Origin: Boudabousia marimammalium
GTDB lineage: Bacteria > Actinomycetota > Actinomycetes > Actinomycetales > Actinomycetaceae
Length of the DNA stretch: 64,000 bases
Direction: 5' to 3'
NCBI RefSeq assembly: GCF_001936115.1
Contig: NZ_MPDM01000005.1
Span: 62,001-126,000 of the forward strand
The notes under the pieces were generated by a model. The model did no database searches and had not been told where the DNA came from. It saw only the letters and a program-made list of their open reading frames with translations. Positions 25,963 to 33,419 of this stretch are shown one piece after another. A program made the position numbers and the translations under genes. How positions within the stretch are numbered: the first letter of the stretch is position 1; each line of letters opens with the position of its first letter.

Positions 25963-26583
25963 TTAAGACTCCTTGAAGGAGACTGCTTCGACCGTGTTGG
26001 CGAGGTATTCAAACTTGTCCATCGCCTTTTCCAAGGTCTCCACAATGTCCTTGAGTTTGATTACTTCAAGCGGGTCCATGCCGGAGTCGAAGATATCGGC
26101 CAACGCTTTGCGGTAGAGCTTGTCTCCCTCGTTCTCAAGGCGGTTAATCTCAACCCAGTAATCGCGCAGGCTTTCAGGTTTGCGTAGCGCTGGCATGCCC
26201 TCCGCGGTGAGTTCGCAGCAACGCTGTAGCAGCTCAATCTGGCTGAGCACAATCGCGGGGACGGTCTGGATCTTGTACAGAGTGATTAAATCGCCAGCTT
26301 CGTCCATGTAGTCCATGCAGTCGTCTAGAGCGCGAGAAAGGCTAGAAATGTCTTCACGGTCTAGAGGGGTAACAAAGCTAGCGTTGAGCTTGTTGTTGAG
26401 TAGGTGACGCGTTTGATCCGCTGACTGTTCTACGCTGTGAAGCTGGTCGCGGAGAGCGGGCCGTTCTTCGACCGGAGCTCCGACAAGTTGGTTCAACAAT
26501 TTGATTCCGTCAAGCAAATGCATTGCGGACTGTGTGAACATCTCGAAAAAGGCGTTGTCTGATGACTTGAAGTTGATACCCAC
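25963..26583 (-). CDS. DUF47/PhoU-like partner of the phosphate transporter
   Basis: A 206-aa all-helical cytoplasmic protein of the DUF47 family. It begins with FFEMFTQSAMHLLDGIKLLNQLV and has the E/D-rich helices HSVEQSADQTRHLLN and INRLENEGDKLYRKALADIF typical of PhoU-like metal-binding bundles. It is encoded immediately upstream of pit. In other bacteria such pairs work together, with DUF47 controlling Pit. GTG start with AGGAG 9 bases upstream. Confidence 0.92.
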   Translation of the reverse strand: MGINFKSSDNAFFEMFTQSAMHLLDGIKLLNQLVGAPVEERPALRDQLHSVEQSADQTRHLLNNKLNASFVTPLDREDISSLSRALDDCMDYMDEAGDLITLYKIQTVPAIVLSQIELLQRCCELTAEGMPALRKPESLRDYWVEINRLENEGDKLYRKALADIFDSGMDPLEVIKLKDIVETLEKAMDKFEYLANTVEAVSFKES

Positions 26584-26824
26584 TGGGTGTCTCCTCGTGA
26601 TCTTGGTACAGAATCCATACTCATTGTAGAGCGAATCACAGATTTTGCTCAGTGTTTAACTGCAGTTCATCTTAAATCGCAGTGACTTGTAGACCTTTAC
26701 TTGTTATATCTAAGTTGTGTGGGTTGAAAATGCGCCGTTAGTGGATGAGGATTTATGTTTAATGGGAATGGGTCGCAACAATAGTTAAGTGGAACGCTCT
26801 GTTTGTGTTGCCAAATTTTTCACA

Positions 26825-26853
26825 TTGACGAGGGTGGAGAACGGTTATAAAGT
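26825..26853 (+). promoter_or_regulatory. Promoter of the surface-anchored protein gene
   Basis: TTGACG (26825-26830), 17 bp, TAAAGT (26848-26853). The Zur-like box at 26865 overlaps the expected transcription start. Confidence 0.55.
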
Positions 26854-26864
26854 TATAGCCATAA

Positions 26865-26879
26865 TGGTAATGATTATCA
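26865..26879. promoter_or_regulatory. Zur-like operator
   Basis: TGGTAATGATTATCA is a 7-1-7 palindrome with one mismatch, the form of actinobacterial Zur (zinc-uptake regulator) boxes. It lies 23 bp before the GTG. Repression by zinc is inferred from the motif and position. Confidence 0.6.
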
Positions 26880-26902
26880 GTGTCTAAGTTAGAGGTGTTT
26901 TC

Positions 26903-28648
26903 GTGCTTACCTCACGTTTTCTGAAAGGCCTTTCAGCCTCCCTAGTGGCAGCTTGTGCTCTTGTCCTGACAGTGCCGATTACTGCCGCAACTGCGGCCGG
27001 AGAGCTCCGCCTGGATTCCGGCCACGCCGATATCTTCAATGTTGTGGCGCAAGGGGATCAGCTGCGGTTGAATCTGAAAGAAGATATTACGGGGTCGCAT
27101 GTGACACACGCCCCCGAATCGGTTCAATTGGTGGTCAAGGAGGAGGCCTTTACCCAGCAAACCAAGAGTTTGCCGCAGATTGGCGTCCCCGGCTACCATC
27201 TTGCCCAAACAGCGGTTGAAGGAATGCTCTGGCCCGGTTGGGATACCTCACAGGTAGCCACCCAAGGCTTCAAGGTGATCGATATTGAATTTGCAGAAGT
27301 AAGCGGTGCCGGCAGGGTTTGGCTCTTTGGTGACGGCAACCTAAGTGGTTTCCAGCCGCTCCTGAAAAACGGTGGATTTGAGCTCAAGACCGGCTCTGTC
27401 CGTCAGCAGGCTTTCCCTGCCCACACGCATGCCCACTGGGTATTTGAAAAGCCCGGCACCTACATCATGAAGGTGAAGGCTAGCGGTGAGAAGAATGGTC
27501 AGTCCCATACCTCTAATACCGCAACCTACACCTGGAAGGTCGGCAAGGCTCCAGCACCAAAGCCCCCGGTTGTTGAGATAACTCCAGACAAGCCAGCGGT
27601 GTCGCCAGAGGCAAGCCCGGTAGCTACCGCGGAAACACCCGCCTCCCCCGAGCCGACAGTTGAAAGGGTGATGACTGCTGAGACTCCTGAAGATGCGCCA
27701 GAGAACTCATCGACCGGCCCCGCCGAAACTGGAGATGCGGGACAGGTTGCAGCAAGCCCGGAGAATCTAGCTCCAGCTCAAACACAACAGCCGAAGGTTG
27801 CGCAGGCACCGGCTGAGGCCCCGCAGGTCTGCTTCGCTCACAAGAGCACCAAAACTGGCAAGGCTCTGACGCCGAAGCTAAAGGATGACCGATCCACTCC
27901 GGCGGCCATGCGCAACCCGGCCAGCCTTAGCTTCGTAATTGGTGAAGCCGGCAAGACCAAGACGAACCAGCCGGTTGGCTCCATCCCCGCCGGACAGACC
28001 GTGTGGATGATTGGTAGTACGCAGGTGGCAAATGTGCCGTGGTTAGGTGCAAACACTATGTCTGAATCTCTGCTCCACCAAACCACCGGGAAAGTGACCT
28101 GGACACTCAACTCCTTCAGTGGCCCCGGTAAGATGGAAGTTTTCACCTCAGGAAACTTCGGTACCATTGTGGGCAGCCACTGGTTCTCAAATGCAGGTGG
28201 TTCCGTCACCATTCCGCGCAACACGCACGTGCACCCCAACTGGGTATTCTCTGCTCCCGGCACCTACCGTGTTGGTATCACCCAGACTACCCGTGGCAAT
28301 AATGGAGAGAAACTAACCGGAAGTACGACACTCACTTTCAAAGTTGGTGGCGGATCAGGTATCACCTCCGGACACTTTGACCTCGGTGCAGTAGTTAGCG
28401 ACAATCGGGTTGAGGTTGTGAACTGGCGTGACGCGGCTGGTAATCCGTGCGTTCCTTCAGAGCTGGATCAAAAACGCGCCGGAATTGCATACGTCGGGCA
28501 AGGCTCTCAGCTTGTTGAGTACGGAAAAGGTGGCTTGGCGAAGACCGGTGCGCCCTCGTCAACTAACGCAGTTATCTTCGGAGGTGCGCTGTTCCTAGCA
28601 GGCTTGACCCTGCTGGCATCGCGCCGCCGTAACCTGAAGCAACTCTAA
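26903..28648 (+). CDS. Surface-anchored protein with two actinobacterial cell-wall repeat domains
   Basis: A 581-aa exported protein. After a signal peptide (SLVAACALVLTVPITAATAA) there are two copies of the actinobacterial anchored-protein domain (choice-of-anchor M type). Copy 1 (about 30-210) has MLWPGWDTSQV, VWLFGDGNLSGF and FPAHTHAHWVFEKPGTY; copy 2 (about 320-480) has MEVFTSGNFGTIVGSHWFS and IPRNTHVHPNWVFSAPGTY. A Pro/Glu/Thr linker separates them. The tail is LAKTG, membrane helix, SRRR. Such proteins are often encoded with zinc/manganese ABC transporters, and the His clusters (HTHAH, THVH) could bind metal. The Zur-like box upstream supports a link to zinc starvation. Role inferred. 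Confidence 0.85.
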   Translation: MLTSRFLKGLSASLVAACALVLTVPITAATAAGELRLDSGHADIFNVVAQGDQLRLNLKEDITGSHVTHAPESVQLVVKEEAFTQQTKSLPQIGVPGYHLAQTAVEGMLWPGWDTSQVATQGFKVIDIEFAEVSGAGRVWLFGDGNLSGFQPLLKNGGFELKTGSVRQQAFPAHTHAHWVFEKPGTYIMKVKASGEKNGQSHTSNTATYTWKVGKAPAPKPPVVEITPDKPAVSPEASPVATAETPASPEPTVERVMTAETPEDAPENSSTGPAETGDAGQVAASPENLAPAQTQQPKVAQAPAEAPQVCFAHKSTKTGKALTPKLKDDRSTPAAMRNPASLSFVIGEAGKTKTNQPVGSIPAGQTVWMIGSTQVANVPWLGANTMSESLLHQTTGKVTWTLNSFSGPGKMEVFTSGNFGTIVGSHWFSNAGGSVTIPRNTHVHPNWVFSAPGTYRVGITQTTRGNNGEKLTGSTTLTFKVGGGSGITSGHFDLGAVVSDNRVEVVNWRDAAGNPCVPSELDQKRAGIAYVGQGSQLVEYGKGGLAKTGAPSSTNAVIFGGALFLAGLTLLASRRRNLKQL

Positions 28649-28704
28649 GACAAGTCAGCCAACCCAAAACGGCAAGATTACTTTCACTTTTAGATTTCGG
28701 TAAA

Positions 28705-29057
28705 CATGCGGTACAGTGATACCCCAAGTCTTGCTGCTGAAGCAGTTTAGCTTCGGTCAGAATTTTCTACTGGGGGTGGAAATCTGGCCACCGAAAAGCT
28801 ACCTGCATTAGCAGCATCGAGGTGAAAGGACTTGTCCTCCAAGATGCGGCTCCTGCATCTTGTGGCCTCACTCTTGCGCCCTTAGGCCGTCAGCAATGAC
28901 GAAAGCCTAAGGGTGCAAGGGGTTTTAAGAGATAAAAATAGGTCTAGACATAGAAGAGCACTGGACCGAAAAGCGCCTGTCGGCGCTGAGGCCGCTCGAA
29001 GCGGCTAAAGGTGGAGCCCGGGGCTATTCAATCCAGTGCCCTCTCAGTATACGCATG
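28705..29057. ncRNA. Hairpin-rich intergenic region, candidate structured RNA of about 350 nt
   Basis: The gap between genes is 605 bp and holds nested hairpins. They are AAGATGC/GCATCTT (28841-28861), a 15-bp stem 28873-28887 with 28905-28919, and a three-way-junction-like unit closed by GCACTGGA/TCCAGTGC (28958-28965, 29032-29039) that encloses GCGCC/GGCGC and GCCGC/GCGGC stem-loops. The outer ends (CATGCGGTAC at 28705, GTAT-A-CGCATG at 29047) can also pair. I tested by eye for tmRNA, RNase P, SRP and common riboswitch signatures and found none. It may be a 6S/Ms1-like RNA or an unknown one. The strand is undecided; a TACAGT -10-like box at 28712 favours plus. Confidence 0.55.
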
Positions 29058-29109
29058 ATGAAGCGCGGATTGCTAGCGGGTGAAAAAATAACCGATTTGG
29101 AAAAAGCCA

Positions 29110-29130
29110 TTTTGCACAACCAGTGCAAAA
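29110..29130. promoter_or_regulatory. Palindromic operator candidate
   Basis: TTTTGCAC-AACCA-GTGCAAAA is a perfect 8-bp inverted repeat about 125-145 bp upstream of the membrane-protein start at 29254. Confidence 0.45.
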
Positions 29131-29253
29131 CCTGACAAAATTGGGGAACCCTTCGGAATCGTGCGCAAACTATGAGATAATTAGATGTCTGTGCGGCGTG
29201 CCAAGTGGCGGTTTTATAACACATTGTGGCACTATCCTAGAGTGAGTGACAGC

Positions 29254-30378
29254 ATGGCCCAAGAACCAGAGCAGACCGGCTCCAAGATGAGCGACAGGTC
29301 CGTTGCTGAGACTCCGCAACCCGAAACTGTGCATCCCCTAGATAAATCTGTGCAATATCGAAGGCAACGACCTGCTACAGGGGAAATTGGAGTATATCTA
29401 GAGCACGAAGCGAATGCGCGGTCATGGGTGAAGATTCCCACTGCCGCATGGCTGACAGTAATCGCTAGTTCCTTACTCGCCCTCTTTGTGATTCTGGGAG
29501 TCTTCTTACACCGCGACATTCTCACGGTAGTCGCCCTCGCCGCTGCCGCCTTGGTATCAGTCGGATTGCCGCGCACAGTCGGCGCCCCCGCAGCCCGCTG
29601 CTCCAGTGCTGTTGCCCTAGTTTTCTCCTTGACTTCCGTTATCACTGTCCGCATCCTCGACGACCTCTACATCGCCGGTATTATTTGTGCGCTTTCCGTA
29701 GTGGGGGCCTTCCTCGCTGAGATGATGCGTAAAGATGGTCGCACCCGTCTAGTTGACTCAATCTCCGCTACGGTCCTCACCACGGTAGCGGCAACCTGCG
29801 CCGTCGCCCTCGTCGGGCTTGCACCGCAATCTTCCTGGCAACTCGCCCTGATGGGTGCTGCTATCTGCGTGGCGCTTTCCGCCTTGACTTTCCAGATTAT
29901 GCGCCTGTTCTGGCCCGACGCTTCTGACGCGGCTGAAGCCTTGCGCACCTATGAGGTAGATACTGCTCGCTGGGTGCCCAACACCTGGAGCCTGGAAGGC
30001 AGCGATGAATACACCGCCGTTCAGGCTGTCACCTACTACTGGATGCTCACTGAAACCGCGCGCACCTTCGCAGTCATTATCACCGGCGTGATTGGGGCGC
30101 TAGCCGCCGGACTCATGTATGCGGCAGATTTGCTGACCGGTCAGACCCTTGGGGTGATGGTCAGGATTTCAGACATCCTGGGCATCACCGCCATCGGCCC
30201 GATCCTAATTGGTCTGGGCGCAGGTCTGCTTAGTGGCGCAGTGGTGCAGCTGGGCAACCGCATTGTGCGGCCCACCAACCCGCGCGTCTCCCTCTGGGGT
30301 GCCATCGCTTGGGGAGTGCTTCCCGCCATCTGCATGGCACTTCCCACCTATGCTCTAGTTCGCCTCTCCGGGGCTTAA
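29254..30378 (+). CDS. Multi-pass membrane protein of unknown function
   Basis: A 374-aa protein with a hydrophilic N-terminal 60 residues and about nine hydrophobic helices. The helices include WLTVIASSLLALFVILGVFL, ILTVVALAAAALVSVGLP and ILGITAIGPILIGLGAGLLSG. A soluble loop near residues 215-250 (TYEVDTARWVPNTWSLEGSD) interrupts the helices. The ATG at 29254 is chosen; GTG 29242 and ATG 29185 are in frame upstream. I recognise no transporter signature. The FABP and YgfZ genes follow on the same strand 18 bp downstream. Confidence 0.65.
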   Translation: MAQEPEQTGSKMSDRSVAETPQPETVHPLDKSVQYRRQRPATGEIGVYLEHEANARSWVKIPTAAWLTVIASSLLALFVILGVFLHRDILTVVALAAAALVSVGLPRTVGAPAARCSSAVALVFSLTSVITVRILDDLYIAGIICALSVVGAFLAEMMRKDGRTRLVDSISATVLTTVAATCAVALVGLAPQSSWQLALMGAAICVALSALTFQIMRLFWPDASDAAEALRTYEVDTARWVPNTWSLEGSDEYTAVQAVTYYWMLTETARTFAVIITGVIGALAAGLMYAADLLTGQTLGVMVRISDILGITAIGPILIGLGAGLLSGAVVQLGNRIVRPTNPRVSLWGAIAWGVLPAICMALPTYALVRLSGA

Positions 30379-30396
30379 ACGCGATAGTCTTAAGCC

Positions 30397-31044
30397 ATGA
30401 TCACAATCGACACCAGCCTCCCCGTCCCGATTCGACCCCTGTCTTGGCTACTGGGACGCTGGCAAGGCTACGGCGTAGTGTTCGGCGACAAAAATGATCA
30501 GATGGTTCTAGAAGACCTAGAAATCACGGCGGCAGATAATCAGCTCCTGCTCTCCTTAAGAGTTTGGGAAGCTGCCGGGTCCGTGCCGCCCCCCACCCCT
30601 GCCGCCGAGGGTGTCTCCCAACTAGTCAGAGGAGATCTGCTCCGCACGGAGGAACTCTACCTTTCCCTCAGCGAAGCAGCGGTAAAACAGTTCAATACGC
30701 AAATCTCTGATACCGCTAACTCTGAAGTAAGTTCTAGGCATCTGTTGGAGGGGCAGACGCAGACTCGTGATTGGAGCGGAGTGGCGGAAGGGCCGCGAAT
30801 CCAAATACAGTCGGCCGGTGGCCGCGCACCCTCGTCCTCGGTCTCAGCCCAAAGTGACAGGCCCGATCGGGGCCTCGTGCGGATGTTTGGGCTGGTCGGG
30901 GGAGAACTCATGTGGACACAATCAGAGTTTTCCGCCGCCAAACTACAGGCCACAGGCCGCGTCACAGATGAAGACCTGAGCACCGATATTACCGGGCGCC
31001 TAAGCAAAATCGACCTCCATCCCCTGTTTAATACGAGCGCATAA
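30397..31044 (+). CDS. FABP/nitrobindin-family beta-barrel protein
   Basis: A 215-aa protein of the FABP-like (nitrobindin, DUF1794) family. The signature LSWLLGRWQGYGVVFGD matches the family's LLGTW.G.G motif near the N-terminus, followed by alternating beta strands and an ITGRLSKI C-terminal strand. Actinobacterial nitrobindins bind heme through a C-terminal His; I do not see a clear equivalent, so heme binding is uncertain. It is placed directly before ygfZ (12 bp), the usual actinobacterial arrangement. Confidence 0.83.
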   Translation: MITIDTSLPVPIRPLSWLLGRWQGYGVVFGDKNDQMVLEDLEITAADNQLLLSLRVWEAAGSVPPPTPAAEGVSQLVRGDLLRTEELYLSLSEAAVKQFNTQISDTANSEVSSRHLLEGQTQTRDWSGVAEGPRIQIQSAGGRAPSSSVSAQSDRPDRGLVRMFGLVGGELMWTQSEFSAAKLQATGRVTDEDLSTDITGRLSKIDLHPLFNTSA

Positions 31045-31056
31045 AAGGAGTCTAAA

Positions 31057-32340
31057 GTGAGTGAAAGATTTGCTCCATTAGCCCAACAACCTGGTGCGGT
31101 AGTCGCAGAAGCCGGCGACAACCTGCTAGGTGAAGATGCGAAAGTTGATGAAAAAACTATTCGCCACCATGAGCTTCCCGCAGGGTTGCCCCTGCACTAC
31201 GGGGATCTTTATGGTGAGCAAGAACGCCTCGCCAAAGGCGAAGCCGTCACCGTTTTACCGCACGGGGTGATCTCCGTTTCCGGCCCGCAGCGCGGGGAAT
31301 GGCTGACCAAACTTTGCACCCAAAAATTTGATGACCTAGTGCGCCCAGATGGGACTGCTACTTCCTCGCAAATCGATAAGTATTGGCGGCACGCCCTCTG
31401 GCTGGACCCGAAAGGTCACATCAGTTTCATGGCCTGGGGGATGGAGATGGGTGACCAGATTCTGCTGGTTACCCAGAATCCGGAAGGCCTGCGTGAGCAC
31501 CTAGAGCGTTTCAAGCTCCGCACGGACGTGACTATCACTGACCTGAGTGATGAAATGCTGGTGTTGGGCGATCTAGTTGTGCGTGAAATTACCCCCGATC
31601 TAGGGCAGGTTAAAGACCTGCCCGGATATGTGGTTTCGGGCCGTGACCCGTGGCCGGACGTGGTCGAGGGAGGTACCGCGTACACGGGTGCATTACCAGA
31701 TATTGCCCATCCGGGAGAGCGACAAAAACGCCGCTTCACGGTGGTGCGTTCCCAGCCGGAAACCTGGCAGTGGCTGCGAAGCTTGGGGAGCGGATTCCCC
31801 GGCTCCGCAACGCCTCCAGAAGATGACCTGGCAGGCGCATTGCCGTGGCGCTACCTGGCTGGATTCCTGGCCTGGGAAGCGATGCGTGTGATCGCCTGGA
31901 AGCCCTCCGTGGTGGAGGTTGATGAGCGCTCCATTCCGCATGAGCTGGATCTGCTACGCACCGCCGTTCACCTGCGCAAAGGCTGCTACAGCGGGCAGGA
32001 GACTGTCGCCCGGGTTGTGAACCTAGGACGTCCACCCCGTCGCCTAGTTCTGCTTCATATTGATGGCTCAGAAGGGACGCAAGTATCTGCGGGCACGCCG
32101 ATTATGCTGGAGGGAAAAGTCTGCGGCATCGTGACCACCTCGGCCTCCCACTATGAAGCCGGACCGATCGCGCTGGGACTGTTGAAACGCGCCGCCCCAG
32201 AACACGCAGACTACCGGGTAGCTGGACAGGCTGCCGCTGCGACCACCATTGTCACACCCGAAGGTCGTTCCCTTGCTTCCCCGCAGCAGCGGCCGGGAAT
32301 CGGATTGAATCGCACCGCGCGACACTACCCGATCCTCTAA
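31057..32340 (+). CDS. ygfZ: Folate-binding protein YgfZ/GcvT-like, Fe-S cluster maintenance
   Basis: A 427-aa tetrahydrofolate-dependent protein that helps maturation or repair of iron-sulfur enzymes. The diagnostic KGCYSGQETVAR motif with its reactive Cys is present, and the N-terminal part (LPHGVISVSGPQRGEWLTKL) matches the GcvT fold. GTG start preceded by AAAGGAG. Co-transcribed with the FABP gene. The length is typical for actinobacterial members, longer than E. coli YgfZ. Confidence 0.92.
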   Translation: MSERFAPLAQQPGAVVAEAGDNLLGEDAKVDEKTIRHHELPAGLPLHYGDLYGEQERLAKGEAVTVLPHGVISVSGPQRGEWLTKLCTQKFDDLVRPDGTATSSQIDKYWRHALWLDPKGHISFMAWGMEMGDQILLVTQNPEGLREHLERFKLRTDVTITDLSDEMLVLGDLVVREITPDLGQVKDLPGYVVSGRDPWPDVVEGGTAYTGALPDIAHPGERQKRRFTVVRSQPETWQWLRSLGSGFPGSATPPEDDLAGALPWRYLAGFLAWEAMRVIAWKPSVVEVDERSIPHELDLLRTAVHLRKGCYSGQETVARVVNLGRPPRRLVLLHIDGSEGTQVSAGTPIMLEGKVCGIVTTSASHYEAGPIALGLLKRAAPEHADYRVAGQAAAATTIVTPEGRSLASPQQRPGIGLNRTARHYPIL

Positions 32341-32406
32341 GCGGCCGAGAATTGCCCAGCGGGCAGTAAGATAGACTCTAGAGAAACGATAGAGCGGAGC
32401 TAAGTT

Positions 32407-32847
32407 ATGGGTGTAGTCCTCAACACGATCATGGTGACTGTGCAAGCAGTCCTAGCCATCTTGTTGTTTGGCATGATGATTCACGGGGCAGTTCATGCCG
32501 CGGTGCAACCCTCAGACGCTTTTATTGCTTTTGCCCGCCGTTCCAAGAAGTTCTGGGTCATCTTGCTGTTCGTGGGTGCTTTCTTCACTTGGGGATCGGC
32601 CGCCTACGGGCTCATGCAAATCCTTAGTCTGATGGGGATTTCCGTGCCCGCAATCTCGATTCGGATTGCAAGTTCCGCGCCCACTTTGAGTTTCTTCGGT
32701 ATCTTGCTTTTCGTCGCCCCCGCCACCTATTTTGCCGGCGACTACAAGAAGGTCAAGCATTTCAAGGCCTACCGCAAAGGTCGCGGTCAGTTCCGCCAGC
32801 GTCCCGGCAACCCTTACGGGGATTCCCGTGGGCCGCGCGACTGGTAG
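32407..32847 (+). CDS. DUF2516 family membrane protein
   Basis: A 146-aa actinobacterial protein with three membrane helices (VQAVLAILLFGMMIHGAVHA, FWVILLFVGAFFTWGSAAYG, FFGILLFVAPATYFAGDYKK) and an Arg-rich tail ending SRGPRDW. The order of helices and the AF-RR-KK-FW loop fit DUF2516. The function of the family is not known. The dtd gene follows 6 bp downstream. Confidence 0.82.
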   Translation: MGVVLNTIMVTVQAVLAILLFGMMIHGAVHAAVQPSDAFIAFARRSKKFWVILLFVGAFFTWGSAAYGLMQILSLMGISVPAISIRIASSAPTLSFFGILLFVAPATYFAGDYKKVKHFKAYRKGRGQFRQRPGNPYGDSRGPRDW

Positions 32848-32853
32848 GTCACT

Positions 32854-33309
32854 ATGAGAGCGGTAGTGCAGCGCGTCAAGGCGGCTTCCGTAGTGGTCGA
32901 GGGGGAAACTGTCGGCCAAATCAACGAAGCCGGCTTACTGATATTGCTGGGAATCACCCACACTGATGGGCCTGAGCAGATCAATAAGATGGCTGAAAAG
33001 ATTGCTAACTTAAGGATCTTGCGCACGCCGGAGGAGAATGATCCTGCGGCCAGAACAGAAGAGAGCCTGCTGTCTCTCTCAGCGCCCGCCCTCGTCGTTT
33101 CCCAGTTCACCTTGTACGGGTCAGTTGTGAAAGGCCGCCGCCCCTCCTGGACTGAGGCGGCGCCGAGGCCTGTTGCGGAACCCATTTATGAACAATTCTG
33201 TGACCGACTCCGGCAGTTGGGTGTCACCGTGGAGACCGGACGCTTCGGGGCAATGATGGACGTGTCCTTAATTAATGACGGTCCCTATACTTTGACAGTT
33301 GAAATTTAG
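32854..33309 (+). CDS. dtd: D-aminoacyl-tRNA deacylase
   Basis: It removes D-amino acids mischarged on tRNA. The 151-aa protein has the N-terminal [17 protein letters not shown], the active-site SQFTLYG motif and the C-terminal NDGPYT motif. The Gly-Pro of the last motif, which crosses into the partner subunit's active site, is kept, but the usual Val after it is Tyr. Length and order are otherwise standard. Confidence 0.95.
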   Translation: MRAVVQRVKAASVVVEGETVGQINEAGLLILLGITHTDGPEQINKMAEKIANLRILRTPEENDPAARTEESLLSLSAPALVVSQFTLYGSVVKGRRPSWTEAAPRPVAEPIYEQFCDRLRQLGVTVETGRFGAMMDVSLINDGPYTLTVEI

Positions 33310-33339
33310 GCGACAACCCTCGCCGCTGGCGAACAGACG

Positions 33340-33356
33340 AGCATCACGGTGATGCT
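33340..33356. promoter_or_regulatory. Perfect palindrome upstream of clpC
   Basis: AGCATCAC-G-GTGATGCT lies 63 bp before the clpC ATG and has no U-run, so an operator is likelier than a terminator. Confidence 0.4.
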
Positions 33357-33419
33357 ACCACTACGCTGTTACTCAGTACGCTTCGGCTGTGTCTGCCCCG
33401 AAGCAATGGAGGAATTTTC

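Noticed and set aside
28705-29057. RNase P RNA, tmRNA or SRP RNA
   Set aside because: No GAGGAAAGTCC-type P4 sequence, no tRNA-like TTCGA ending with CCA, no GGAAGCAGC loop on either strand.
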